16,542 nucleotides of DNA, from positions 1-16,542 of the forward strand of contig CAZNKO010000019.1 of assembly GCA_964573855.1 (NCBI GenBank), in the 5' to 3' direction. Made by a program: the position numbers and the translations under genes. Below the pieces are notes generated by a model that saw nothing but the letters and a program-made list of their open reading frames with translations, was not told where the DNA came from and did not search any database. Origin of the DNA: CAZNKO01 sp964573855. Lineage in GTDB: Bacteria > Patescibacteriota > Patescibacteriia > UBA9934 > GWF2-40-263. Below, piece by piece: positions 1 through 6,319 of this stretch (the stretch's first letter is position 1; each line of letters opens with the position of its first letter).

Positions 1-1670
1 TCCGTGACCTGCAGAAGGTTAGGGGCGGCGTCGAACACGGAGACTCCGGGGCGGTTGTCGAGGAAGAGGACTTGGGCCTCGTTTGCGTCTGCTGCCTCGG
101 CCACGCCAACCGCACTGTCAGCCGTTGGCAATTTTTTGAGCGTCTTTTGAGGGGCATCCAACTGGTAGAGGCCGCGATCAGAGGCGAAGACATAAAGCAC
201 GCGATTCGCCCGGACGAGCGCGGTTCCTGCGACCGTAAGCGGAAGCGTGCCGACGAGCGGCGGTTCTTCCATGGTCACGATATGGCGCAATTGATCGAGG
301 GCGGCCCGGATTTCTCGAAGCAAGCGCTTCCGCGTCTCCCGCCGGAAGTCCGTGTCCTCTGGAAGCGCTGCGGCGGCCGTCTCCGCTTCTTCGTAGAGCG
401 CACGCGCTCGGCGCTCGTCTTTATAAATTACGGCAGAGGCGGCCTCATCGCGTTTTATCTCAACCTGGTTGACGGTTTCCTCATAAGCAGCCTCGGTCGC
501 GAGATGTGTCTGCGAGCGGTTGAGGACCGTGAGGCCGACCACAAACACGAACAAAACAGCCGTGGCCCCCACCCACAGATATTTGCTCCGGGCGGGAAGG
601 CGGTTGAAACGATCCAGCAGTCCCCGGGCGCCTTTATCCGTTCGCGTTCGAAGCCCCTGCCACGCATGCCGCTGCCGCTCACGGCTCACAAGGAGCCGGC
701 CGGCAAAGATGAGGAGGCGGATGATCAGTTTGGCGCCGTTCCAAAGAAGACGGATGAAAAAACGGAGAGTGCGAAACCGCTGCCGGCCGCCGCTCGCCGG
801 GAATTCCGACCGCAGGCCAAAGAGTTTTCGCGCCAAATTTTGCGCCTGGCGCACGACGGCCGGCTTCTGGTCTTCCAGAAGTTCTGTGGTCTGGTGTTCT
901 GTTTCTTCGAGGTGACCAATCGAAACGTTCGCGAGCGGTCGGGCTGTTTTCCCTGCTGTCTCGGTCTCTTGCGCTTGGAGGATGAGGAGGGCAAGGTCCG
1001 TCTGGGGCGAAAAGGAGTGGCGAATCCGTTCGGCGGCGCCGGCGGGCGGCAAGGTTGCGAGTGAACTGTGCAGGTCGTCGGGAGACACGACGCGCGTGAG
1101 TTCTTTGTTGGAAAGGCACAGCACGTCGCCGGGGTGGAGGTCCCCGTCGAGCACGACCGCAAACGGCTTTTCCCAGGTCGGCAGGGCTTGTCCCGTTTGG
1201 ATGCTGCGGAAGAGATTGAAGACTTGGTAGCGGTTGCCGGGTTTACGGTGAAGAAAAAGGGCCGTGAGGTCTCCATTTCCGGAAAGGAACATGTGCGTAT
1301 CGCACGCGATCCCGACGACGGAGTGAAAGTCCTTGATCGGGAGGCGCCAGGCGCCCTCCCGCACGTGGCCCGCGAGCCGCTCGTTTAAGGCGCTCAAAAA
1401 TTGTTCGAACCGATGCTGGGGATTCGCCTCTGTGCCAAAGGCCGCGGCAAGGCGGCTGACGTGTTCCCCGAGCGTATTCGAAAGCGTCTGGTTCCACCCG
1501 TGTTTTGGGTGAGCGTACCAAAGGGCAAAGGCAAAACCGTTCCTTCCCTCAAGCGGAAGGAGGAGGGCGCGCGTATGTGATTTCCCCAGTGCGAGAGCCT
1601 CCTCCGACCCGGGTTCCTCAAAGCGTCCAGCCTTGAGGAACAACCCCGATTGCATACGTTTCTTGCTCAA
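1..1670 (-). CDS. Membrane protein with degenerate PP2C-like domain (partial, 3' end outside window)
   Basis: The minus strand is open without a stop from a TTG at 1670 (ATG alternative at 1655) to the left edge, about 556 codons, so the gene continues outside the window. TTG is preferred because AAGAGG (1677-1682) lies 6 nt before it. Residues 1-225 resemble a PP2C/PPM phosphatase fold: strands LFLHRKPGNRYQVFNLF and FAVVLDGDLHPGDVLCLSN, then SPQTDLALLIL near the end of the domain. The metal-binding signatures (DGxGG, SDG, DN) are absent or altered; SNK stands where SDG is usual. A basic amphipathic stretch follows, then one clear membrane segment at about 364-383 (YLWVGATAVLFVFVVGLTVL). After that come a charged helical, probably coiled-coil region and strand-rich sequence (VLYVFASDRGLYQLD) that may begin a beta-propeller. 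The layout suggests a cytoplasmic pseudophosphatase sensor tethered to an external domain. The fold assignment is by eye; the exact role is unknown. Confidence 0.72.
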   Translation of the reverse strand, partial: MSKKRMQSGLFLKAGRFEEPGSEEALALGKSHTRALLLPLEGRNGFAFALWYAHPKHGWNQTLSNTLGEHVSRLAAAFGTEANPQHRFEQFLSALNERLAGHVREGAWRLPIKDFHSVVGIACDTHMFLSGNGDLTALFLHRKPGNRYQVFNLFRSIQTGQALPTWEKPFAVVLDGDLHPGDVLCLSNKELTRVVSPDDLHSSLATLPPAGAAERIRHSFSPQTDLALLILQAQETETAGKTARPLANVSIGHLEETEHQTTELLEDQKPAVVRQAQNLARKLFGLRSEFPASGGRQRFRTLRFFIRLLWNGAKLIIRLLIFAGRLLVSRERQRHAWQGLRTRTDKGARGLLDRFNRLPARSKYLWVGATAVLFVFVVGLTVLNRSQTHLATEAAYEETVNQVEIKRDEAASAVIYKDERRARALYEEAETAAAALPEDTDFRRETRKRLLREIRAALDQLRHIVTMEEPPLVGTLPLTVAGTALVRANRVLYVFASDRGLYQLDAPQKTLKKLPTADSAVGVAEAADANEAQVLFLDNRPGVSVFDAAPNLLQVT

Positions 1671-1691
1671 TTCAAACCTCTTGTGTACATT
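1663..1691 (+). promoter_or_regulatory. Possible divergent promoter for the wHTH gene
   Basis: TTGCTC (1663-1668) and TACATT (1686-1691) are separated by 17 bp on the plus strand. They overlap the minus-strand promoter and the start of the PP2C-like gene. Both hexamers are imperfect. A start near 1698 would leave a leader of about 38 nt containing GGGAGG at 1718-1723, 12 nt before the ATG at 1736. Overlap of the two promoters would couple the divergent genes. Confidence 0.3.
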
Positions 1692-1716
1692 ATACCTGAC
1701 CACTTTTCGGGCGCAA
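1689..1716 (-). promoter_or_regulatory. Promoter for the PP2C-like gene
   Basis: On the minus strand a perfect -10 box TATAAT (1694-1689) is preceded, across 16 bp, by TTGCGC (1716-1711) as a weak -35. Transcription would begin near 1682, right at the AAGAGG ribosome binding site, giving a very short leader before the TTG start at 1670. This supports the choice of start codon. Confidence 0.5.
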
Positions 1717-1735
1717 CGGGAGGGACGCCACAGGT

Positions 1736-2344
1736 ATGGCTAAGTCTGGATTCAAACTTGAACAGCTATTTGGTTCACAAACGCGTGCACGCCTGCTCGG
1801 TTTATTTTTGCTTCACCCGGAAACGGCTTTTTTCGTTCGTGAGCTGACGCGAAAAATTGATGCGCAATTGAATTCTGTCCGTCGAGAGCTTAAAAACCTC
1901 ATAGAATTGGGCTTGGTAAGCGAACAGATCGGAGCAGGACCCGTGAAGCGTCACCTTTCTCTCGCCGAGAAAAAAAAGTACTACATCGTGAACACGCAGT
2001 CGATTTTGTTTGAAGATTTGCGGTCGCTTTTCTCAAAGGTGCAGATCCTTTTGAAACAGAATTTTGTTCAAGAGATCGAAACGAAGGGGAAGATCGACTA
2101 CTTGCTGTTCACAGGGCGATTTTTGGGCGCGCCGGTTGCGACCGACATCCTGATCGTCGGGGCGATCGATCAGAAGGCCCTCCAAAAAATCATGGCGCAG
2201 TTTGAAAGCGAGGTGGGGCACGAGATCAACTACACCCTTCTGCCGAAAGATGAGTTTTTGTACCGCCGCCAGGTATCGGATCGATTCCTCCTCTCCATTA
2301 TGGAAGGGGAGAAGGTGGTCATGGTCAACCGATTGAAGATATGA
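1736..2344 (+). CDS. Winged-helix regulator with nucleotidyltransferase-like domain
   Basis: 202 aa. Residues 8-65 form a winged-helix DNA-binding domain: a LEQLFGSQTRARLLGLFLLHPE helix pair, RELTRKIDAQLNSVRRELKNL as the recognition helix, and a wing around GPVKRHLSLAEKKKYYIVN. The rest (about 100-202) contains alternating strands and helices, including YLLFTGRFLGAPVATDILIVGAID and an FESEVGHEINYTLLPKDEF stretch. That pattern resembles the MNT-type minimal nucleotidyltransferase-like domains often fused to ArsR-like wHTH regulators. The usual GSxxxGxxxxxSDxD catalytic signature is not intact, so it is probably a non-catalytic sensor. GGGAGG lies 12 nt upstream. The stop codon overlaps the start of the TsaB-like gene (ATGA), implying co-translation. 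Confidence 0.72.
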   Translation: MAKSGFKLEQLFGSQTRARLLGLFLLHPETAFFVRELTRKIDAQLNSVRRELKNLIELGLVSEQIGAGPVKRHLSLAEKKKYYIVNTQSILFEDLRSLFSKVQILLKQNFVQEIETKGKIDYLLFTGRFLGAPVATDILIVGAIDQKALQKIMAQFESEVGHEINYTLLPKDEFLYRRQVSDRFLLSIMEGEKVVMVNRLKI

Positions 2345-2790
2345 CCCCGCCCTTCGCGAATCCCTCCCTTCACGAAGGGAGGGAGAAGGGCGGGGTGAAG
2401 GCGCTTGGGATTGCCGGACAGGACATTCACGCCCTGTCCCTCGCGATCGTTTCGGAAAACGGAATCGAGGCAGAACAAACCGTTTCGTGCACCCCTGAAA
2501 CATATCTTTTCACGGTCGTCGAAACTTTGCGCGCGTGGGAGGTGTCATGGGAGGATCTGTCTCACGTGGTCGTGGTGCGCGGTCCAGGTTCTTTTACGGC
2601 GAGTCGGATGAGCACGATCCTCGCAAATGCGTTTGCGTTCACGGGCGAGCTCCCTCTCCTCGCGATCGAAAACCCCGATCGCAAGTCTTGGAAGGAACTT
2701 GTTCCAACGATCCCTTGGGTCAGGGCGTCGAAGAATCATTGGGTGATGCCGCTCTACGACCGTCCGCCGCATATCACGCTCCCATCCTGA
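2341..2790 (+). CDS. tsaB: Short TsaB-like protein (tRNA t6A synthesis complex subunit)
   Basis: 149 aa from the ATG at 2341. The start overlaps the previous stop as ATGA. About 18 N-terminal residues are encoded by the hairpin repeat, and conserved sequence begins at GTG 2395 (VKALGIAGQDIHALSLAIV), a plausible alternative start. The ASKHA-type N-terminal fold is visible: LGIAGQD opening strand, an ETYLFTVVETLRAWEVSWEDLSHVVVVRGPGSFTASRMSTILANAFAF core, and PLLAIEN. GPGSFTxxR is the TsaB signature. TsaB dimerises with TsaD in the complex that makes N6-threonylcarbamoyladenosine at tRNA position 37. Usual TsaB proteins are about 220-230 aa; here the second lobe is missing and the C-terminus is short, ending IPWVRASKNHWVMPLYDRPP. 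Reduced forms would fit a streamlined genome. It has no recognised partner gene nearby. Confidence 0.75.
   Translation: MTPPFANPSLHEGREKGGVKALGIAGQDIHALSLAIVSENGIEAEQTVSCTPETYLFTVVETLRAWEVSWEDLSHVVVVRGPGSFTASRMSTILANAFAFTGELPLLAIENPDRKSWKELVPTIPWVRASKNHWVMPLYDRPPHITLPS
2345..2395 (+). repeat. Nested hairpin at the wHTH/TsaB junction (REP-like)
   Basis: Two perfect nested stems are visible. The outer stem is CCCCGCCCTT (2345-2354) with AAGGGCGGGG (2386-2395). The inner stem is CCCTCCCTT (2362-2370) with AAGGGAGGG (2375-2383), around a 4-nt loop. The element encodes the first residues of the TsaB-like ORF and buries the alternative GTG start at 2395 and its purine-rich upstream region. The core CCCTCCC...GGGAGGG recurs in the palindrome at 7130-7155, which suggests a dispersed repeat family. 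Confidence 0.65.
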
Positions 2791-2832
2791 ATCAGGACTG
2801 GTCGGCGATCTCTCTCAATGCTATCCTCAATA

Positions 2833-2884
2833 TCAAATATCTCACTTCTCACTTCTAACTTCCAACTCCTAACCTCCATTATTT
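2833..2884 (+). repeat. Pyrimidine-rich short-period repeat in the junction
   Basis: The gap before the TM-helix gene is built of degenerate units such as ACTTCTCACTTCTAACTTCC and AACTCCTAACCTCC, ending CATTATTT directly before the ATG at 2885. No ribosome binding site is present. The same style of sequence occurs at 3574-3648, 10220-10305 and 11447-11510. Here only the pyrimidine arm is present. Confidence 0.5.
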
Positions 2885-3565
2885 ATGAACATCTTTGCGC
2901 AAGTCGTGCAGGGGACCCTCCTTGGACTCTGGGAGAGTGTCCTTGCCTATCTCCCGTATCTCGTCGGGGCCGTGGTCGTTTTTGTGGCCGGGATCATTAT
3001 CGCGGTCGTCTTGAACCGCTTCGTGGTCCGGCTTTCCGATCTCCTTCGGCTGGATGAGCTTGCGACCAAGCTCGAGGTGAAGAGTGCCCTGGAACGCATC
3101 GGCGTCCGTTTGCGCGTGGGGGCCCTTCTGGGGTGGATCGTGAAATGGTTTTTCATCATCGTCTCGCTCATTGCGGCGACCGACATTTTGGGGTGGGATG
3201 AGGTCACGGACTTTTTGAAACAAGTGGTCTTCTATATTCCGCAGGTTATCATCGCGGTCATCATTCTGCTCGCCGGGATTCTCCTCGGGAACTTCGTGCG
3301 GCAGATCGTGAAGTCCACGCTCGAGGCGGCGCAACTCGCGGCCGCGGACGTGCTCTCCGGCCTCGCCAAATGGGCGATCATTGTGTTCAGCTTCATGGCG
3401 GCCTTGGTGCAGCTCAAGATCGCGCCGGATCTTATCCAGACTTTATTCACGGGGCTGATTGCGATGCTGGCGCTCGCCGGGGGCTTGGCCTTCGGCCTCG
3501 GCGGCCGCGACCACGCAAGCCGACTTCTCGATCGGCTCCGCAAGGACTTGTCGTCGGAACGGTAA
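2885..3565 (+). CDS. TM-helix repeat membrane protein (MscS/CmpX-like)
   Basis: 226 aa with about five hydrophobic segments: 23-45 (LPYLVGAVVVFVAGIIIAVVL), 79-100, 115-140 (YIPQVIIAVIILLAGILLG), 158-176 and 186-207. The pattern of long helices followed by charged amphipathic linkers (RFVVRLSDLLRLDELATKLEVKSALERIG) matches the conserved TM-helix family found in CmpX-like proteins related to small-conductance mechanosensitive channels. The end of the last helix, LAFGLGGRDHASRLLDRL, corresponds to the conserved LAFGLGGKDxA motif. No C-terminal MscS beta domain follows, so it is a short form. It probably sits in the cytoplasmic membrane; a stress or envelope role is inferred from the family. The gene has no visible ribosome binding site. 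Confidence 0.8.
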   Translation: MNIFAQVVQGTLLGLWESVLAYLPYLVGAVVVFVAGIIIAVVLNRFVVRLSDLLRLDELATKLEVKSALERIGVRLRVGALLGWIVKWFFIIVSLIAATDILGWDEVTDFLKQVVFYIPQVIIAVIILLAGILLGNFVRQIVKSTLEAAQLAAADVLSGLAKWAIIVFSFMAALVQLKIAPDLIQTLFTGLIAMLALAGGLAFGLGGRDHASRLLDRLRKDLSSER

Positions 3566-3573
3566 GGGAAGGC

Positions 3574-3648
3574 AGAAGGTAGAGGGTAGAAAGTAGAATG
3601 GAGAATCTCCTTCTACTTTTTTCTACCTTCTACTTTTTACTCTCTACA
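3574..3648 (+). repeat. Long imperfect hairpin of AGAAGGTAGA-type repeats
   Basis: AGAAGGTAGA (3574-3583) pairs perfectly with TCTACCTTCT (3622-3631). AAAGTAGAA (3590-3598) pairs with TTCTACTTT (3611-3619), and GGAG (3600-3603) with CTCC (3607-3610). Further TCTAC units and T-rich sequence follow to 3648. The element begins 8 nt after the stop of the TM-helix gene and may slow or end transcription. It belongs to the same class as the other repeat-filled junctions here. Confidence 0.55.
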
Positions 3649-3669
3649 TGATTTTTTACGATTTGGCGC

Positions 3670-3698
3670 TTGAGAACTCAGCGTGTTCATGCTACGGT
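3670..3698 (+). promoter_or_regulatory. Possible promoter of the glycan operon
   Basis: TTGAGA (3670-3675, one mismatch to TTGACA) and TACGGT (3693-3698) are 17 bp apart, with a TGC extension before the -10. Transcription would start near 3705, just ahead of the inverted repeat at 3713. The -10 box is weak, so this is tentative. Confidence 0.3.
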
Positions 3699-3712
3699 TG
3701 GCACGTTTTATG

Positions 3713-3779
3713 CCCCGTTAGAAGTCGTATGCGATATACCTATGTTTCGTAAAGTTATAAAATCCGTCTTCTAACGGGG
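3713..3779 (+). promoter_or_regulatory. 12-bp inverted repeat closing on the GT2 start codon
   Basis: CCCCGTTAGAAG (3713-3724) is perfectly complementary to CTTCTAACGGGG (3768-3779). A further CG/CG pair lies beyond a single mismatch. The 43-nt interior is A/T-rich. The second arm ends one base before the ATG at 3781, so the only purine-rich candidate for ribosome binding (CGGGG) would be held in the stem. A translational switch or a regulator site are both possible. Confidence 0.5.
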
Positions 3780-3780
3780 T

Positions 3781-5271
3781 ATGGCAGAACCCTTGTATAC
3801 CTACGGGCGGAATCGGTTCTGGGAAATCCTTCCCGGCGCCCTGGTTTGGTTCACGATCATTGGGGCCATCGTGCTTTCGTTTGCGGCGCCCGCGGCCGCG
3901 ATCGTTTTCATTATCCTCTTTGACATCTATTGGCTGTTTCGCGTGACGTATTTCGTCGTGTTCCTTGTCTCCGCTTGGCGGCGGTACCGGCAAACGGTTG
4001 CGACCGACTGGCAGGCGAAGTGTCGAGAGTTGCCGGAGGCGCCGGCCCTTTTTCATCTCATTTTTTTGCCGACGTACCAAGAGGAGCTTCCGATTCTTCG
4101 CGCCACGTTGAAATCCCTCCGCCGCGGCGGATATCCCACGGACCGGATGATTGTGGCGCTTGCGGGAGAGGCGCGCGACCATGACCGATTTTCGCGCAAC
4201 GCCGAAGCAATTCAGCGCGAATTCGGGTTACAGTTTGCCAAGGTCTATGCCATCGAGCATCCAGCCGATCTCCCGGGAGAAATCCCGGGCAAGGGTTCGA
4301 ACCTGCATTTTGCGGGGCTTGAGGTCGCTCGTCGCCTCATGGTGGATTTCCCGCAGGTTTCAGACGAGGATGTGGTCGCCTCTTCCTTTGACATCGATAC
4401 GACGGTCCACCCGCAGTATTTTTGGTACTTGACTTGGATCTATCGCACGGTCCCGGATTCGACGCACTCTTCCTACCAGCCCGTGGCGCTGTTTTCGAAT
4501 ACGATCTGGACGGCTCCGGCCCCGGTTCGGGTCGCGGCGTTCGGCACCACCTTTTGGCTCATGTCCGAGCTCACGCGCCCGGAGCGCCTCTGGACCTTCT
4601 CTTCCCATTCCATGCCGTGGAAGATGCTGAAGGACGTGGGGTTTTGGGAAAAGAACATCGTCTCCGAGGATTCGCGGATTTTTCTCCAGGCCTTTCTTCA
4701 TTATCACGGACGGTATCGCGTGACCCCGATGTTTCTTCCCGTCTCGATGGATACCGTGGTTGGCAAAACGTACTGGCAGGCTTTGAAGGCGCTGTACCGC
4801 CAGCAGCGGCGGTGGGCCTGGGGGGTCGAGCATCTGCCGGTCATGGCGGAGCACTTCCGCCGCGACCCCGCGATTCCGCGGATCAAAAAGTGGAAGTATC
4901 TTTTCAACCACATGGAAGGGATGTTCACCTGGGCCACGGCGCCGATCCTTATTTTCATTCTCGGCCGTCTGCCGCTCGAGATCGCCGCGCGCGAGGGGAG
5001 CGCGCTCGTGCAGGCCGCCCCCTTCACGCTTGAGGCCGTCATGCAGCTTGCGATGGTGGGGGTGCTTGCCTCCGGGATCTTATCGCTCACTCTGCTCCCG
5101 CCTCGTCCCGAATCCGTGCACCGGACCTGGTGGATCGTTATGATCCTGCAGTGGGTGCTGCTTCCCGTGACGTTCGTGCTTTTCGGGGCGATTCCGGCAA
5201 TCGATGCCCAGACGCGTCTTATGTTTGGGAAATATTTGGGATTTAATGTGACAAAGAAGCTGCGGAAGTGA
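3781..5271 (+). CDS. Membrane family 2 glycosyltransferase with QxxRW motif
   Basis: 496 aa. Two hydrophobic segments at about 16-42 and 46-65 precede a cytoplasmic GT-A catalytic domain; three or more segments follow at about 385-475. Catalytic landmarks in order: LPTYQEE (about 96-102) in the nucleotide-sugar binding region, KGSNLHFA (171-178), FDIDTT (about 203, the DxD motif that binds metal and sugar nucleotide), SEDSRIF (about 295, with the ED of the acceptor site) and QQRRWAWG (about 341, QxxRW). This motif set is typical of membrane GT2 enzymes of the cellulose/hyaluronan synthase-like group. The product is probably a surface polysaccharide or glycolipid; the sugar cannot be read from sequence. 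It is the first gene of a compact operon; the next ATG is one base after its stop. Confidence 0.85.
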   Translation: MAEPLYTYGRNRFWEILPGALVWFTIIGAIVLSFAAPAAAIVFIILFDIYWLFRVTYFVVFLVSAWRRYRQTVATDWQAKCRELPEAPALFHLIFLPTYQEELPILRATLKSLRRGGYPTDRMIVALAGEARDHDRFSRNAEAIQREFGLQFAKVYAIEHPADLPGEIPGKGSNLHFAGLEVARRLMVDFPQVSDEDVVASSFDIDTTVHPQYFWYLTWIYRTVPDSTHSSYQPVALFSNTIWTAPAPVRVAAFGTTFWLMSELTRPERLWTFSSHSMPWKMLKDVGFWEKNIVSEDSRIFLQAFLHYHGRYRVTPMFLPVSMDTVVGKTYWQALKALYRQQRRWAWGVEHLPVMAEHFRRDPAIPRIKKWKYLFNHMEGMFTWATAPILIFILGRLPLEIAAREGSALVQAAPFTLEAVMQLAMVGVLASGILSLTLLPPRPESVHRTWWIVMILQWVLLPVTFVLFGAIPAIDAQTRLMFGKYLGFNVTKKLRK

Positions 5272-5272
5272 T

Positions 5273-6319
5273 ATGGCCCCTCGTATTTTTCTCAATATTG
5301 TCGCCTGGAACAGCATGGAGTTCCTGCCGGACCTCCTGAAGAGCATCGCGGCTCAAACCTGCCAAGATTTCCAGGTGCTCGTCATCGACAATGGATCGAC
5401 TGATGGAGTCGAGGCGTATCTGCGCGCACATCACCCAAACATCCTCGTCCTGCGCAACGCGAAAAACCTCGGTTTTTCTCCGGCGCACAACCAGGGCATC
5501 CGGTATGCCTTGTCCGCATTTCGGCCGGAAGACCATGTTGATCGGTTCGTGCTCATCGTGAACCCGGACGTTCTTCTCACCCCAACCTTCGTGGAGCGTC
5601 TGCTTGCGGACGCGGAGGCGCATCCGGAAGCCGGGTCGTTTGGGGGGAAATTGCTTCGGGCCTATCTCGAGCACGGGATTGAGGAAGGGGAGGGCCCGGT
5701 TCGCTCCGACCGTCTGGATTCGACGGGGCTTCAGGCACATCGGAACCGGACGTTTACCGACCGGGGCGCGGGGGAGCTTGACCGCGGCCACTATGACGAG
5801 GCGCGGGAAGTCTTTGGCATTTCCGGCGCGGTCGCGATGTATCGGGCGTCGGCCCTGCAGGAGGCCCGATTTGAGGACGAATTTTTTGATAAGGATTTTT
5901 TCGCGTATAAAGAGGATGTGGATCTGGCCTGGCGGCTGCAGTGGCTCGGCTGGAAGGCGCGCTTCACTCCGGAGGCGGTCGCCTATCACTACCGCGGCAT
6001 GTACGGCCGGGAAGGGGCTGGATGGATTGAGCTCATCCGCAACCGTCAGCGGAAATCGCTTCGACGGAGCTTCTATTCGACGCGCAATCATTGGAATGTG
6101 CTCATGAAGAACGAAGGCGTTTGGTCCGGCCTTCTCGCCTTGCCGTGGATCCTGCCGATGGAGATCGCAAGGGTTTTGTACGTGTGTGTGTTTGAGCCGA
6201 GGAACATCGGCGCGTTTTTTGAGGCCATCGGCCGGGCCCCGCGGATGTGGCAAAAGCGCCGCGATCTGTTCCGCCGGCGCAAAGTTCGTGGACATGAGAT
6301 AAGAAAATGGTTTGTATGA
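5273..6319 (+). CDS. Family 2 glycosyltransferase, WbbL/rhamnosyltransferase-like
   Basis: 348 aa with a GT-A fold. IFLNIVAWNSMEFLPDLLKS opens the domain, VLVIDNGSTDGVEAYL (about 36-51) is the nucleotide-binding part, NAKNLGFSPAHNQGI (about 63-77) is typical of WbbL-like enzymes, and NPDVLL (about 97) replaces the classical DxD. FGISGAVAMYRASAL (about 181) and KEDVDLAWRLQWLGWKARF (about 213) form the acceptor-side ED motif. The 100-residue C-terminal extension is basic and weakly amphipathic, consistent with peripheral membrane attachment. It probably adds a deoxysugar such as rhamnose to a lipid-linked or surface glycan, but the specificity is inferred only from family resemblance. It overlaps the following glycosyltransferase gene by a few bases. 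Confidence 0.85.
   Translation: MAPRIFLNIVAWNSMEFLPDLLKSIAAQTCQDFQVLVIDNGSTDGVEAYLRAHHPNILVLRNAKNLGFSPAHNQGIRYALSAFRPEDHVDRFVLIVNPDVLLTPTFVERLLADAEAHPEAGSFGGKLLRAYLEHGIEEGEGPVRSDRLDSTGLQAHRNRTFTDRGAGELDRGHYDEAREVFGISGAVAMYRASALQEARFEDEFFDKDFFAYKEDVDLAWRLQWLGWKARFTPEAVAYHYRGMYGREGAGWIELIRNRQRKSLRRSFYSTRNHWNVLMKNEGVWSGLLALPWILPMEIARVLYVCVFEPRNIGAFFEAIGRAPRMWQKRRDLFRRRKVRGHEIRKWFV

Noticed and set aside
72..1064. 330-codon open frame on the plus strand
   Set aside because: It is the shadow of the minus-strand gene, whose frame is continuous from 1670 to the window edge and shows domain logic, a membrane segment, a ribosome binding site and a promoter.
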